From NCBI GenBank assembly GCA_964036275.1, contig OZ038434.1:2812560-2876559 (forward strand): a stretch of DNA of 64,000 nt, given 5' to 3'. The translations under genes and the position numbers were made by a program. Positions 48,701 to 59,400 of the stretch are shown in pieces. A model generated the notes under the pieces. It was not told where the DNA came from. It was given only the letters and a program-made list of their open reading frames with translations, and ran no database searches. Each line of letters opens with the position of its first letter. Within the stretch, counting starts at the first letter, position 1. The stretch comes from Litoditis marina (lineage: Eukaryota; Nematoda; Chromadorea; Rhabditida; Rhabditidae).

Positions 48701-51700
48701 ATGCAAGTCACGAGCTAGACGCGGGTTAAGCAACGAGTGTTTGGGTGGAGGATATACTCTTAGTACCGCAAGGGAACAGTCGCCGACACTAGAACACCGG
48801 ATCTGGGGTAATAGCCGCAGGTTCAGAGTTTACTTCAAGCTTCCCGCTGTGATGCAAGTCACGAGCTAGACGCGGGTTAAGCAACGAGTGTTCGGGTGGA
48901 GGATATACTCTTAGTACCGCAAGGGAACAGTCGCCGACACTATAACGCCGGATCTGGGGTAATAGCCGCAGGTCCAAAATTTACTTCAAGCTTCCCGCTG
49001 TGGTGCAAGTCACGAGCTAGACGCGGGTTAAGCAACGAGTGTTTGGGTGGAGGATATACTCTAAGTACCGCAAGGGAACAGTCGCCGACACTAGAACGCC
49101 GGATCTGGGGTAATAGCCGCAGGTCCAAAATTTATTTCAAGCTTCCCGCTGTGATGCAAGTCACGAGCTAGACGCGGGTTAAGCAACGAGTGTTTGGGTG
49201 GAGGATATACTCTAAGTACCGCAAGGGAACAGTCGCCGACACTAGAACGCCGGATCTGGGGTAATAGCCGCAGGTCCAAAATTTATTTCAAGCTTCCCGC
49301 TGTGATGCAAGTCACGAGCTAGACGCGGGTTAAGCAACGAGTGTTTGGGTGGAGGATATACTCTTAGTACCGCAAGGGAACAGTCGCCGACACTATAACG
49401 CCGGATCTGGGGTAACAGCCGCAGGTCCAAAATTTATTTCAAGCTTCCCGCTGTGATGCAAGTCACGAGCTAGACGCGGGTTAAGCAACGAGTGTTTGGG
49501 TGGAGGATATACTCTTAGTACCGCAAGGGAACAGTCGCCGACACTAGAACGCCGGATCTGGGGTAATAGCCGCAGGTCCAAAATTTATTTCAAGCTTCCC
49601 GCTGTGATGCAAGTCACGAGCTAGACGCGGGTTAAGCAACGAGTGTTTGGGTGGAGGATATACTCTTAGTACCGCAAGGGAACAGTCGCCGACACTAGAA
49701 CACCGGATCTGGGGTAATAGCCGCAGGTTCAGAGTTTACTTCAAGCTTCCCGCTGTGATGCAAGTCACGAGCTAGACGCGGGTTAAGCAACGAGTGTTCG
49801 GGTGGAGGATATACTCTTAGTACCACAAGGGAACAGTCGCCGACACTATAACGCCGGATCTGGGGTAATAGCCGCAGGTCCAAAATTTACTTCAAGCTTC
49901 CCGCCGTGGTGCAAGTCACGAGCTAGACGCGGGTTAAGCAACGAGTGTTTGGGTGGAGGATATACTCTAAGTACCGCAAGGGAACAGTCGCCGACACTAG
50001 AACGCCGGATCTGGGGTAATAGCCGCAGGTCCAAAATTTATTTCAAGCTTCCCGCTGTGATGCAAGTCACGAGCTAGACGCGGGTTAAGCAACGAGTGTT
50101 TGGGTGGAGGATATACTCTAAGTACCGCAAGGGAACAGTCGCCGACACTAGAACGCCGGATCTGGGGTAATAGCCGCAGGTCCAAAATTTATTTCAAGCT
50201 TCCCGCTGTGATGCAAGTCACGAGCTAGACGCGGGTTAAGCAACGAGTGTTTGGGTGGAGGATATACTCTTAGTACCGCAAGGGAACAGTCGCCGACACT
50301 ATAACGCCGGATCTGGGGTAACAGCCGCAGGTCCAAAATTTACTTCAAGCTTCCCGCTGTGGTGCAAGTCACGAGCTAGACGCGGGTTAAGCAACGAGTG
50401 TTTGGGTGGAGGATATACTCTTAGTACCGCAAGGGAACAGTCGCCGACACTAGAACGCCGGATCTGGGGTAATAGCCGCAGGTCCAAAATTTATTTCAAG
50501 CTTCCCGCTGTGATGCAAGTCACGAGCTAGACGCGGGTTAAGCAACGAGTGTTTGGGTGGAGGATATACTCTTAGTACCGCAAGGGAACAGTCGCCGACA
50601 CTAGAACACCGGATCTGGGGTAATAGCCGCAGGTTCAGAGTTTACTTCAAGCTTCCCGCTGTGATGCAAGTCACGAGCTAGACGCGGGTTAAGCAACGAG
50701 TGTTCGGGTGGAGGATATACTCTTAGTACCGCAAGGGAACAGTCGCCGACACTATAACGCCGGATCTGGGGTAATAGCCGCAGGTCCAAAATTTACTTCA
50801 AGCTTCCCGCTGTGGTGCAAGTCACGAGCTAGACGCGGGTTAAGCAACGAGTGTTTGGGTGGAGGATATACTCTAAGTACCGCAAGGGAACAGTCGCCGA
50901 CACTAGAACGCCGGATCTGGGGTAATAGCCGCAGGTCCAAAATTTATTTCAAGCTTCCCGCTGTGATGCAAGTCACGAGCTAGACGCGGGTTAAGCAACG
51001 AGTGTTTGGGTGGAGGATATACTCTTAGTACCGCAATGGAACAGTCGCCGACACTATAACGCCGGATCTGGGGTAATAGCCGCAGGTCCAAAATTTACTT
51101 CAAGCTTCCCGCTGTGGTGCAAGTCACGAGCTAGACGCGGGTTAAGCAACGAGTGTTTGGGTGGAGGATATACTTTAAGTACCGCAAGGGAACAGTCGCC
51201 GACACTAGAACGCCGGATCTGGGGTAATAGCCGCAGATCCAAAATTTACTTCAAGCTTCCCGCTGTGATGCAAGTCACGAGCTAGACGCGGGTTAAGCAA
51301 CGAGTGTTTGGGTGGAGGATATACTCTAAGTACCGCAAGGGAACAGTCGCCGACACTAGAACGCCGGATCTGGGGTAATAGCCGCAGGTCCAAAATTTAT
51401 TTCAAGCTTCCCGCTGTGATGCAAGTCACGAGCTAGACGCGGGTTAAGCAACGAGTGTTTGGGTGGAGGATATACTCTTAGTACCGCAAGGGAACAGTCG
51501 CCGACACTATAACGCCGGATCTGGGGTAACAGCCGCAGGTCCAAAATTTACTTCAAGCTTCCCGCTGTGGTGCAAGTCACGAGCTAGACGCGGGTTAAGC
51601 AACGAGTGTTTGGGTGGAGGATATACTCTTAGTACCGCAAGGGAACAGTCGCCGACACTAGAACGCCGGATCTGGGGTAATAGCCGCAGGTCCAAAATTT

Positions 51701-53250
51701 ATTTCAAGCTTCCCGCTGTGATGCAAGTCACGAGCTAGACGCGGGTTAAGCAACGAGTGTTTGGGTGGAGGATATACTCTTAGTACCGCAAGGGAACAGT
51801 CGCCGACACTAGAACACCGGATCTGGGGTAATAGCCGCAGGTTCAGAGTTTACTTCAAGCTTCCCGCTGTGATGCAAGTCACGAGCTAGACGCGGGTTAA
51901 GCAACGAGTGTTCGGGTGGAGGATATACTCTTAGTACCGCAAGGGAACAGTCGCCGACACTATAACGCCGGATCTGGGGTAATAGCCGCAGGTCCAAAAT
52001 TTACTTCAAGCTTCCCGCTGTGGTGCAAGTCACGAGCTAGACGCGGGTTAAGCAACGAGTGTTTGGGTGGAGGATATACTCTAAGTACCGCAAGGGAACA
52101 GTCGCCGACACTAGAACGCCGGATCTGGGGTAATAGCCGCAGGTCCAAAATTTATTTCAAGCTTCCCGCTGTGATGCAAGTCACGAGCTAGACGCGGGTT
52201 AAGCAACGAGTGTTTGGGTGGAGGATATACTCTTAGTACCGCAATGGAACAGTCGCCGACACTATAACGCCGGATCTGGGGTAATAGCCGCAGGTCCAAA
52301 ATTTACTTCAAGCTTCCCGCTGTGGTGCAAGTCACGAGCTAGACGCGGGTTAAGCAACGAGTGTTTGGGTGGAGGATATACTCTAAGTACCGCAAGGGAA
52401 CAGTCGCCGACACTAGAACGCCGGATCTGGGGTAATAGCCGCAGGTCCAAAATTTACTTCAAGCTTCCCGCTGTGATGCAAGTCACGAGCTAGACGCGGG
52501 TTAAGCAACGAGTGTTCGGGTGGAGGATATACTCTTAGTACCGCAAGGGAACAGTCGCCGACACTAGAACGCCGGATCTGGGGTAATAGCCGCAGGTCCA
52601 AAATTTACTTCAAGCTTCCCGCTGTGGTGCAAGTCACGAGCTAGACGCGGGTTAAGCAACGAGTGTTTGGGTGGAGGATATACTCTAAGTACCGCAAGGG
52701 AACAGTCGCCGACACTAGAACGCCGGATCTGGGGTAATAGCCGCAGGTCCAAAATTTATTTCAAGCTTCCCGCTGTGATGCAAGTCACGAGCTAGACGCG
52801 GGTTAAGCAACGAGTGTTTGGGTGGAGGATATACTCTTAGTACCGCAATGGAACAGTCGCCGACACTATAACGCCGGATCTGGGGTAATAGCCGCAGGTC
52901 CAAAATTTACTTCAAGCTTCCCGCTGTGGTGCAAGTCACGAGCTAGACGCGGGTTAAGCAACGAGTGTTTGGGTGGAGGATATACTCTAAGTACCGCAAG
53001 GGAACAGTCGCCGACACTAGAACGCCGGATCTGGGGTAATAGCCGCAGATCCAAAATTTACTTCAAGCTTCCCGCTGTGATGCAAGTCACGAGCTAGACG
53101 CGGGTTAAGCAACGAGTGTTTGGGTGGAGGATATACTCTAAGTACCGCAAGGGAACAGTCGCCGACACTAGAACGCCGGATCTGGGGTAATAGCCGCAGG
53201 TCCAAAATTTATTTCAAGCTTCCCGCTGTGATGCAAGTCACGAGCTAGAC
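42762..53250 (+). repeat. satellite A array 2, left part (about 69 copies)
   Basis: Same 151-bp monomer and orientation as array 1, entered mid-unit at TCTGGGGTAATAGCCGCAGG. Variants TTATTTCAAGC, GTTCGGGTGG, GGTAACAGCC and GCAATGGAAC are common here and rare or absent in array 1. Higher-order repeats change along the array: a 13-monomer block (1,963 bp) at about 43.1 versus 45.1 kb, 6-monomer blocks (906 bp) at about 46.5/47.4 and 48.8/49.7/50.6 kb, and a 12-monomer block (1,812 bp) from about 50.6 kb on. The LTR element splits it at 53250. Confidence 0.98.
53246..53250 (+). repeat. target-site duplication, left copy
   Basis: TAGAC before the 5' LTR is repeated at 56459-56463 and rejoins the monomer sequence GAGCTAGACGCGGG. 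If the LTR is taken to end one base later, the duplication is AGAC. Confidence 0.85.
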
Positions 53251-53564
53251 TGTTACGTATTGTGATACTATGTCTGTTATTATTTCCACCATTACGTTGT
53301 ACTGCGTTTACAAATATGGGTCTCGCCGCGCCCATCGCAGTCCTTTAATGTCATCATATTCGGGCTGGCTGGTTTATTTTCAGTTGTTGTTCGCTCTGTT
53401 TAGTTTCCTCTTCTCTCTTTTGTAAAGTAAATCGCGCATATTCTATTTTTATATTAATAAAGTCTCTCTAAAAGCGTTTTCGTGTTTCTATTTTAGTGGC
53501 TTTCCACTAATTACTGCTATTTCTGTCATCGATATTTCTTATTACACAAACTTCTGTTTGTAAC
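53251..53564 (+). repeat. 5' LTR
   Basis: 314 bp, TGTTACGTATTGTGATACTA at the start and TTCTGTTTGTAAC at the end. It contains AATAAA at 53456-53461 as the likely polyadenylation signal. The repeat shared with the 3' LTR could include one more T (53565). Confidence 0.92.
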
Positions 53565-53565
53565 T

Positions 53566-53583
53566 TGGGGGCCGAACCGCTCG
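53566..53583 (+). other. putative primer binding site
   Basis: TGGGGGCCGAACCGCTCG follows the LTR directly. The leading TGG pairs with a tRNA 3' CCA, and the reverse complement CGGTTCGGCCCCCA resembles a tRNA T-arm and acceptor end. The donor tRNA was not identified. Confidence 0.6.
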
Positions 53584-53694
53584 ATCGATAGATAGCTAGT
53601 GCGCGAAATTATTTTTGAGGAAAAGGCCCATTAATTAATTATATTTGTGCATTTTTCAAATTTTCTTGTCCTGTTTATTGATAGTTTGTCGCCT

Positions 53695-53830
53695 ATATCT
53701 CTTGCACGAAGAGAGTGACATTCTATTAGCCGGTATAACTCTTGTACGAAGAGATCGGTATTGTATTGGCTGCGTCTGGTCAAGCGAGACTCAGTAACAC
53801 TGTGACCTGTCAAGCGGGAATCAGTTTATA
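53695..53830 (+). repeat. paired hairpins and direct repeats in the leader
   Basis: TCTCTT-GCACG-AAGAGA (53698-53714) and CTCTT-GTACG-AAGAG (53739-53753) are two small hairpins 40 bp apart with near-identical loops. GTCAAGCGAGACTCAG (53779) and GTCAAGCGGGAATCAG (53809) follow as a second repeated pair. Position between the primer site and gag is where retroelement packaging signals lie. Confidence 0.6.
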
Positions 53831-53960
53831 TTTTGTTGTTTGTTGTGAGATATTCAGGTCAGTAAGCGACCGTAGGTATCGTCACCGACCCCGCCGAAGT
53901 GGCATCTGAGTGAATTCTCGGTATAAAATAGCATTTTTCCAAGGGGAATTGCTGTCCGAT

Positions 53961-53973
53961 TTTTCATTTTCAG
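53961..53973 (+). promoter_or_regulatory. splice acceptor before gag
   Basis: TTTTCATTTTCAG ends 63 bases before the gag ATG and matches the nematode acceptor consensus. It could take a spliced leader or a donor in the leader. A TATAAAATA stretch lies at 53922-53930 just upstream. Confidence 0.5.
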
Positions 53974-54036
53974 ACCTTTCTTTGGTGGAGTACGGTGAAA
54001 TCGCTGCCCAATTTTTCAATTTGGTATTGGAAATCA

Positions 54037-56031
54037 ATGGGTACAGTGAGCAACAACACAAGCATGAGTGAACAAGGACAAGGAAACGAGAACGATTTAC
54101 ACACTGCGATGGAGAGTGGGAACAGTGTGTCAAGATTGTCAGGAAGAAGTGGAATAGTCGAAAGAGGTGCACCTAGGGAGCCCAGAGAGGCAGACAGTGT
54201 ACATGCGACTGAGGTTCAACCATCGGGAATGGAAGCAGTGATATTGAAATCAGTGACGCGATTGGTGATTTATGCTGAGAAGGAGATAAGCAAGCATACA
54301 AGATTGGGAACACAGAGGGAGGATGCAATGATGGATATTCGCAAGGAAGCAGAGGCTTTGGAGAAGTTGGTTAAAGTGGTGGTCGGAGTCAAGCGGAACG
54401 AGACAAGTGTGTTGGATGATGAATTCCAGGACACTTTGAAACGTGCAAACATCGGAACAGCAGCAGATGTCAAGGAACTGGTGACTTTGGCAACTGATAG
54501 TGGATCAATTGTGCAAGAGATTTGCCAAGTATTGGGATGTAGTGAAGCTGATGTGGTTGATACAGTGAGTGTCAAGGAAGCTGTGTTGAATAGTGTGTGT
54601 ACTACTTTGGACTGTGATCAAAGTGTGGTTGCTGAGAAGTGTGTCAACAGAGTTATGAGATGTGAAGAGCTTGAGAACAAGCAATTGGAAAGCATCGAAA
54701 GGAACTCGGTTGTTGATGTGACCAATGGGGAGAACAAGAAGTCCAGTGTGAAGGATGAAGATTTTGATAAGCTTATTGAGCGATTCAATAGAGTGAAGCA
54801 AGGAAGATCGATAGATGGCTATGTGAGGTCTAACAGCGGAAGTACAGTGGGGTCAGTATTGATGACTGGGTCCGTTGTGCGAGAAAGCAGGGATAAGGTG
54901 AACACTTGGAAGGACAATCAAGTGAGAGAAGGAGATAATTGTGGTGGATACAATGTGTCACCACAGGATTTTCATTGGTTCGGCGATCAGAGGAGTAATC
55001 ATGGCAGAACACATATGGGACAAGCTGATCAATCTCTGGGGCGTGATCTTTTGCAGACACGCGAGAGCGATTCAGAAAAGTCAATGATGTATGAGTTCAT
55101 GAGGTCACAAGCTGCACCGCCCATTGGTAATTTCAGTGGGGATGGCTCTCAGCCATGGTCAGCATATGTGAAATCTTTTCTGATCAGGTATCCTAAGGAA
55201 GTGTGGAGAGACGATCACCTGAGAGATATGTTAGTGGAGAAACTGACTGGATCGGCAAGAGATCATTTCAAGATTCTCAGAAGGGAAGATCGAGAAGGAT
55301 CGTTTGACCGGCTAGTGTGGGCCATGAAGTTAAGAATGAACGAGGCAGGAAGGATTGAGACGGTGAAGGCGATATCAAGTGTGAGAAGCCTGTGCAAGTC
55401 AAGGGATGAGTCTGTGGCAAAATTCTGTGTGAGACTGGAATTGCTAACTGGGAAGGCTTATCCGCAGCTGTCAGATGAGGCTCTTTCAATGACACGAGCT
55501 GATATACTGTACCAGCAATTGCGACACTGGCAGGAAGCGGTACATTTGGTGAATGCATTGGAGGATTCAGAAGAGAGTCAAGCATATGAGGAAGTAAAGC
55601 GACTCGCATTACGTATGGATAGAAATCGGAGTTCATTGCCTGACAAAAGGTTCTACCGCAATGACACGTCTACCGACAAGATAGTTGGTACGCCTTTCAA
55701 AGCAAGTGATGATGTAAGATCAACACAGAGGGAAGGGAGAAGGTGTTTCAAGTGCAATGACCTTGGACACATTGCTCAGAATTGCAATGCTGGAGAAGTT
55801 CCGAAACCTGGTCCTCCTGGAGGGTATGTCCGAAGTTCGTTCGTGGTGAAAGAAGATCCGAAGAAAGAAAGTTTCGCGTCTAGAATTGTCCGAGAGTTGA
55901 GAGAAGACCGGAAGAAAGAAGACCTGAAGAAAGAAGATCCTAACACTGGGATCACCTTCAGATCCCAGTCAGCGAGAGTTGTCCAGTATGAGAACCCCGT
56001 GCAAGAATACCATCCGAGAAGAATGACCTAG
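54037..56031 (+). CDS. gag: Gag-like polyprotein with CCHC zinc knuckle
   Basis: A single uninterrupted frame of 664 residues from ATG 54037; the frame is open further upstream but only with GTG at 53995, so 54037 or the next ATG (54064) is the likely start. Residues 1-350 are hydrophilic, Glu/Lys/Ser/Val-rich and weakly repetitive, of unknown fold. Residues about 360-535 look like a retrotransposon capsid: PPIGNFSGDGSQPWSAYVKS, then an alpha-helical stretch with LVEKLTGSARDHF. At 570-583 lies a zinc knuckle CFKCNDLGHIAQNC (CX2CX4HX4C), which binds nucleic acid in such proteins. The tail is Lys/Glu-rich with repeated KKED. The product should assemble particles that package element RNA; this is inferred from domain order. 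It stops 113 bp before the 3' LTR, leaving no room for pol. No disabling mutation was seen. Confidence 0.9.
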   Translation: MGTVSNNTSMSEQGQGNENDLHTAMESGNSVSRLSGRSGIVERGAPREPREADSVHATEVQPSGMEAVILKSVTRLVIYAEKEISKHTRLGTQREDAMMDIRKEAEALEKLVKVVVGVKRNETSVLDDEFQDTLKRANIGTAADVKELVTLATDSGSIVQEICQVLGCSEADVVDTVSVKEAVLNSVCTTLDCDQSVVAEKCVNRVMRCEELENKQLESIERNSVVDVTNGENKKSSVKDEDFDKLIERFNRVKQGRSIDGYVRSNSGSTVGSVLMTGSVVRESRDKVNTWKDNQVREGDNCGGYNVSPQDFHWFGDQRSNHGRTHMGQADQSLGRDLLQTRESDSEKSMMYEFMRSQAAPPIGNFSGDGSQPWSAYVKSFLIRYPKEVWRDDHLRDMLVEKLTGSARDHFKILRREDREGSFDRLVWAMKLRMNEAGRIETVKAISSVRSLCKSRDESVAKFCVRLELLTGKAYPQLSDEALSMTRADILYQQLRHWQEAVHLVNALEDSEESQAYEEVKRLALRMDRNRSSLPDKRFYRNDTSTDKIVGTPFKASDDVRSTQREGRRCFKCNDLGHIAQNCNAGEVPKPGPPGGYVRSSFVVKEDPKKESFASRIVRELREDRKKEDLKKEDPNTGITFRSQSARVVQYENPVQEYHPRRMT

Positions 56032-56111
56032 TGGAACAGGCAGAGAAGATATTATTGATAGTCATATGTTCTTTCATCGACCCATGTTTTTCTATTATGT
56101 CTTGTCTAGCA

Positions 56112-56144
56112 GCGTCGGGTCGACGCTTCTCCCGACCCCCGGGA
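56112..56144 (+). repeat. overlapping GC hairpins at the polypurine-tract position
   Basis: GTCGGG (56114-56119) pairs with CCCGAC (56131-56136), and GCGTCG (56112-56117) can instead pair with CGACGC (56121-56126). They are followed by CCCCGGGA right at the 3' LTR. A conventional purine-rich plus-strand primer is not evident. Confidence 0.6.
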
Positions 56145-56458
56145 TGTTACGTATTGTGATACTATGTCTGTTATTATTTCCACCATTACGTTGTACTGCG
56201 TTTACAAATATGGGTCTCGCCGCGCCCATCGCAGTCCTTTAATGTCATCATATTCGGGCTGGCTGGTTTATTTTCAGTTGTTGTTCGCTCTGTTTAGTTT
56301 CCTCTTCTCTCTTTTGTAAAGTAAATCGCGCATATTCTATTTTTATATTAATAAAGTCTCTCTAAAAGCGTTTTCGTGTTTCTATTTTAGTGGCTTTCCA
56401 CTAATTACTGCTATTTCTGTCATCGATATTTCTTATTACACAAACTTCTGTTTGTAAC
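56145..56458 (+). repeat. 3' LTR
   Basis: Matches the 5' LTR over all 314 bp by eye; AATAAA at 56350-56355. It is followed immediately by TAGAC and the resumed satellite monomer. Confidence 0.92.
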
Positions 56459-59400
56459 TAGACGCGGGTTAAGCAACGAGTGTTTGGGTGGAGGATATAC
56501 TCTTAGTACCGCAAGGGAACAGTCGCCGACACTATAACGCCGGATCTGGGGTAACAGCCGCAGGTCCAAAATTTACTTCAAGCTTCCCGCTGTGGTGCAA
56601 GTCACGAGCTAGACGCGGGTTAAGCAACGAGTGTTTGGGTGGAGGATATACTCTTAGTACCGCAAGGGAACAGTCGCCGACACTAGAACGCCGGATCTGG
56701 GGTAATAGCCGCAGGTCCAAAATTTATTTCAAGCTTCCCGCTGTGATGCAAGTCACGAGCTAGACGCGGGTTAAGCAACGAGTGTTTGGGTGGAGGATAT
56801 ACTCTTAGTACCGCAAGGGAACAGTCGCCGACACTAGAACACCGGATCTGGGGTAATAGCCGCAGGTTCAGAGTTTACTTCAAGCTTCCCGCTGTGATGC
56901 AAGTCACGAGCTAGACGCGGGTTAAGCAACGAGTGTTCGGGTGGAGGATATACTCTTAGTACCGCAAGGGAACAGTCGCCGACACTATAACGCCGGATCT
57001 GGGGTAATAGCCGCAGGTCCAAAATTTACTTCAAGCTTCCCGCTGTGGTGCAAGTCACGAGCTAGACGCGGGTTAAGCAACGAGTGTTTGGGTGGAGGAT
57101 ATACTCTAAGTACCGCAAGGGAACAGTCGCCGACACTAGAACGCCGGATCTGGGGTAATAGCCGCAGGTCCAAAATTTATTTCAAGCTTCCCGCTGTGAT
57201 GCAAGTCACGAGCTAGACGCGGGTTAAGCAACGAGTGTTTGGGTGGAGGATATACTCTTAGTACCGCAATGGAACAGTCGCCGACACTATAACGCCGGAT
57301 CTGGGGTAATAGCCGCAGGTCCAAAATTTACTTCAAGCTTCCCGCTGTGGTGCAAGTCACGAGCTAGACGCGGGTTAAGCAACGAGTGTTTGGGTGGAGG
57401 ATATACTCTAAGTACCGCAAGGGAACAGTCGCCGACACTAGAACGCCGGATCTGGGGTAATAGCCGCAGGTCCAAAATTTACTTCAAGCTTCCCGCTGTG
57501 ATGCAAGTCACGAGCTAGACGCGGGTTAAGCAACGAGTGTTCGGGTGGAGGATATACTCTTAGTACCGCAAGGGAACAGTCGCCGACACTATAACGCCGG
57601 ATCTGGGGTAATAGCCGCAGGTCCAAAATTTACTTCAAGCTTCCCGCTGTGGTGCAAGTCACGAGCTAGACGCGGGTTAAGCAACGAGTGTTTGGGTGGA
57701 GGATATACTCTAAGTACCGCAAGGGAACAGTCGCCGACACTAGAACGCCGGATCTGGGGTAATAGCCGCAGGTCCAAAATTTATTTCAAGCTTCCCGCTG
57801 TGATGCAAGTCACGAGCTAGACGCGGGTTAAGCAACGAGTGTTTGGGTGGAGGATATACTCTTAGTACCGCAATGGAACAGTCGCCGACACTATAACGCC
57901 GGATCTGGGGTAATAGCCGCAGGTCCAAAATTTACTTCAAGCTTCCCGCTGTGGTGCAAGTCACGAGCTAGACGCGGGTTAAGCAACGAGTGTTTGGGTG
58001 GAGGATATACTCTAAGTACCGCAAGGGAACAGTCGCCGACACTAGAACGCCGGATCTGGGGTAATAGCCGCAGATCCAAAATTTACTTCAAGCTTCCCGC
58101 TGTGATGCAAGTCACGAGCTAGACGCGGGTTAAGCAACGAGTGTTTGGGTGGAGGATATACTCTAAGTACCGCAAGGGAACAGTCGCCGACACTAGAACG
58201 CCGGATCTGGGGTAATAGCCGCAGGTCCAAAATTTATTTCAAGCTTCCCGCTGTGATGCAAGTCACGAGCTAGACGCGGGTTAAGCAACGAGTGTTTGGG
58301 TGGAGGATATACTCTTAGTACCGCAAGGGAACAGTCGCCGACACTATAACGCCGGATCTGGGGTAACAGCCGCAGGTCCAAAATTTACTTCAAGCTTCCC
58401 GCTGTGGTGCAAGTCACGAGCTAGACGCGGGTTAAGCAACGAGTGTTTGGGTGGAGGATATACTCTTAGTACCGCAAGGGAACAGTCGCCGACACTAGAA
58501 CGCCGGATCTGGGGTAATAGCCGCAGGTCCAAAATTTATTTCAAGCTTCCCGCTGTGATGCAAGTCACGAGCTAGACGCGGGTTAAGCAACGAGTGTTTG
58601 GGTGGAGGATATACTCTTAGTACCGCAAGGGAACAGTCGCCGACACTAGAACACCGGATCTGGGGTAATAGCCGCAGGTTCAGAGTTTACTTCAAGCTTC
58701 CCGCTGTGATGCAAGTCACGAGCTAGACGCGGGTTAAGCAACGAGTGTTCGAGTGGAGGATATACTCTTAGTACCGCAAGGGAACAGTCGCCGACACTAT
58801 AACGCCGGATCTGGGGTAATAGCCGCAGGTCCAAAATTTACTTCAAGCTTCCCGCTGTGGTGCAAGTCACGAGCTAGACGCGGGTTAAGCAACGAGTGTT
58901 TGGGTGGAGGATATACTCTAAGTACCGCAAGGGAACAGTCGCCGACACTAGAACGCCGGATCTGGGGTAATAGCCGCAGGTCCAAAATTTATTTCAAGCT
59001 TCCCGCTGTGATGCAAGTCACGAGCTAGACGCGGGTTAAGCAACGAGTGTTTGGGTGGAGGATATACTCTTAGTACCGCAATGGAACAGTCGCCGACACT
59101 ATAACGCCGGATCTGGGGTAATAGCCGCAGGTCCAAAATTTACTTCAAGCTTCCCGCTGTGGTGCAAGTCACGAGCTAGACGCGGGTTAAGCAACGAGTG
59201 TTTGGGTGGAGGATATACTCTAAGTACCGCAAGGGAACAGTCGCCGACACTAGAACGCCGGATCTGGGGTAATAGCCGCAGGTCCAAAATTTATTTCAAG
59301 CTTCCCGCTGTGATGCAAGTCACGAGCTAGACGCGGGTTAAGCAACGAGTGTTTGGGTGGAGGATATACTCTTAGTACCGCAAGGGAACAGTCGCCGACA

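Larger units (their letters stand above)
53251..56458 (+). mobile_element. gag-only LTR retrotransposon nested in satellite A
   Basis: 3,208 bp: LTR 53251-53564, leader 53565-54036, one gag-like frame, short 3' segment, LTR 56145-56458. The two 314-bp LTRs appear identical base for base, implying a recent insertion. The LTR starts TGTTAC and ends GTAAC. There is no protease, reverse transcriptase, RNase H or integrase, so mobilisation would depend on an autonomous relative. Satellite spacing confirms the size: equivalent monomers before and after differ by whole 151-bp units plus 3,213 bp, the element plus 5 bp. Assignment to the Gypsy or BEL/Pao group cannot be made without pol. Confidence 0.93.

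Noticed and set aside
53995..54036. Start of gag at 53995
   Set aside because: The codon there is GTG; the first in-frame ATG is at 54037, which is the better eukaryotic start.
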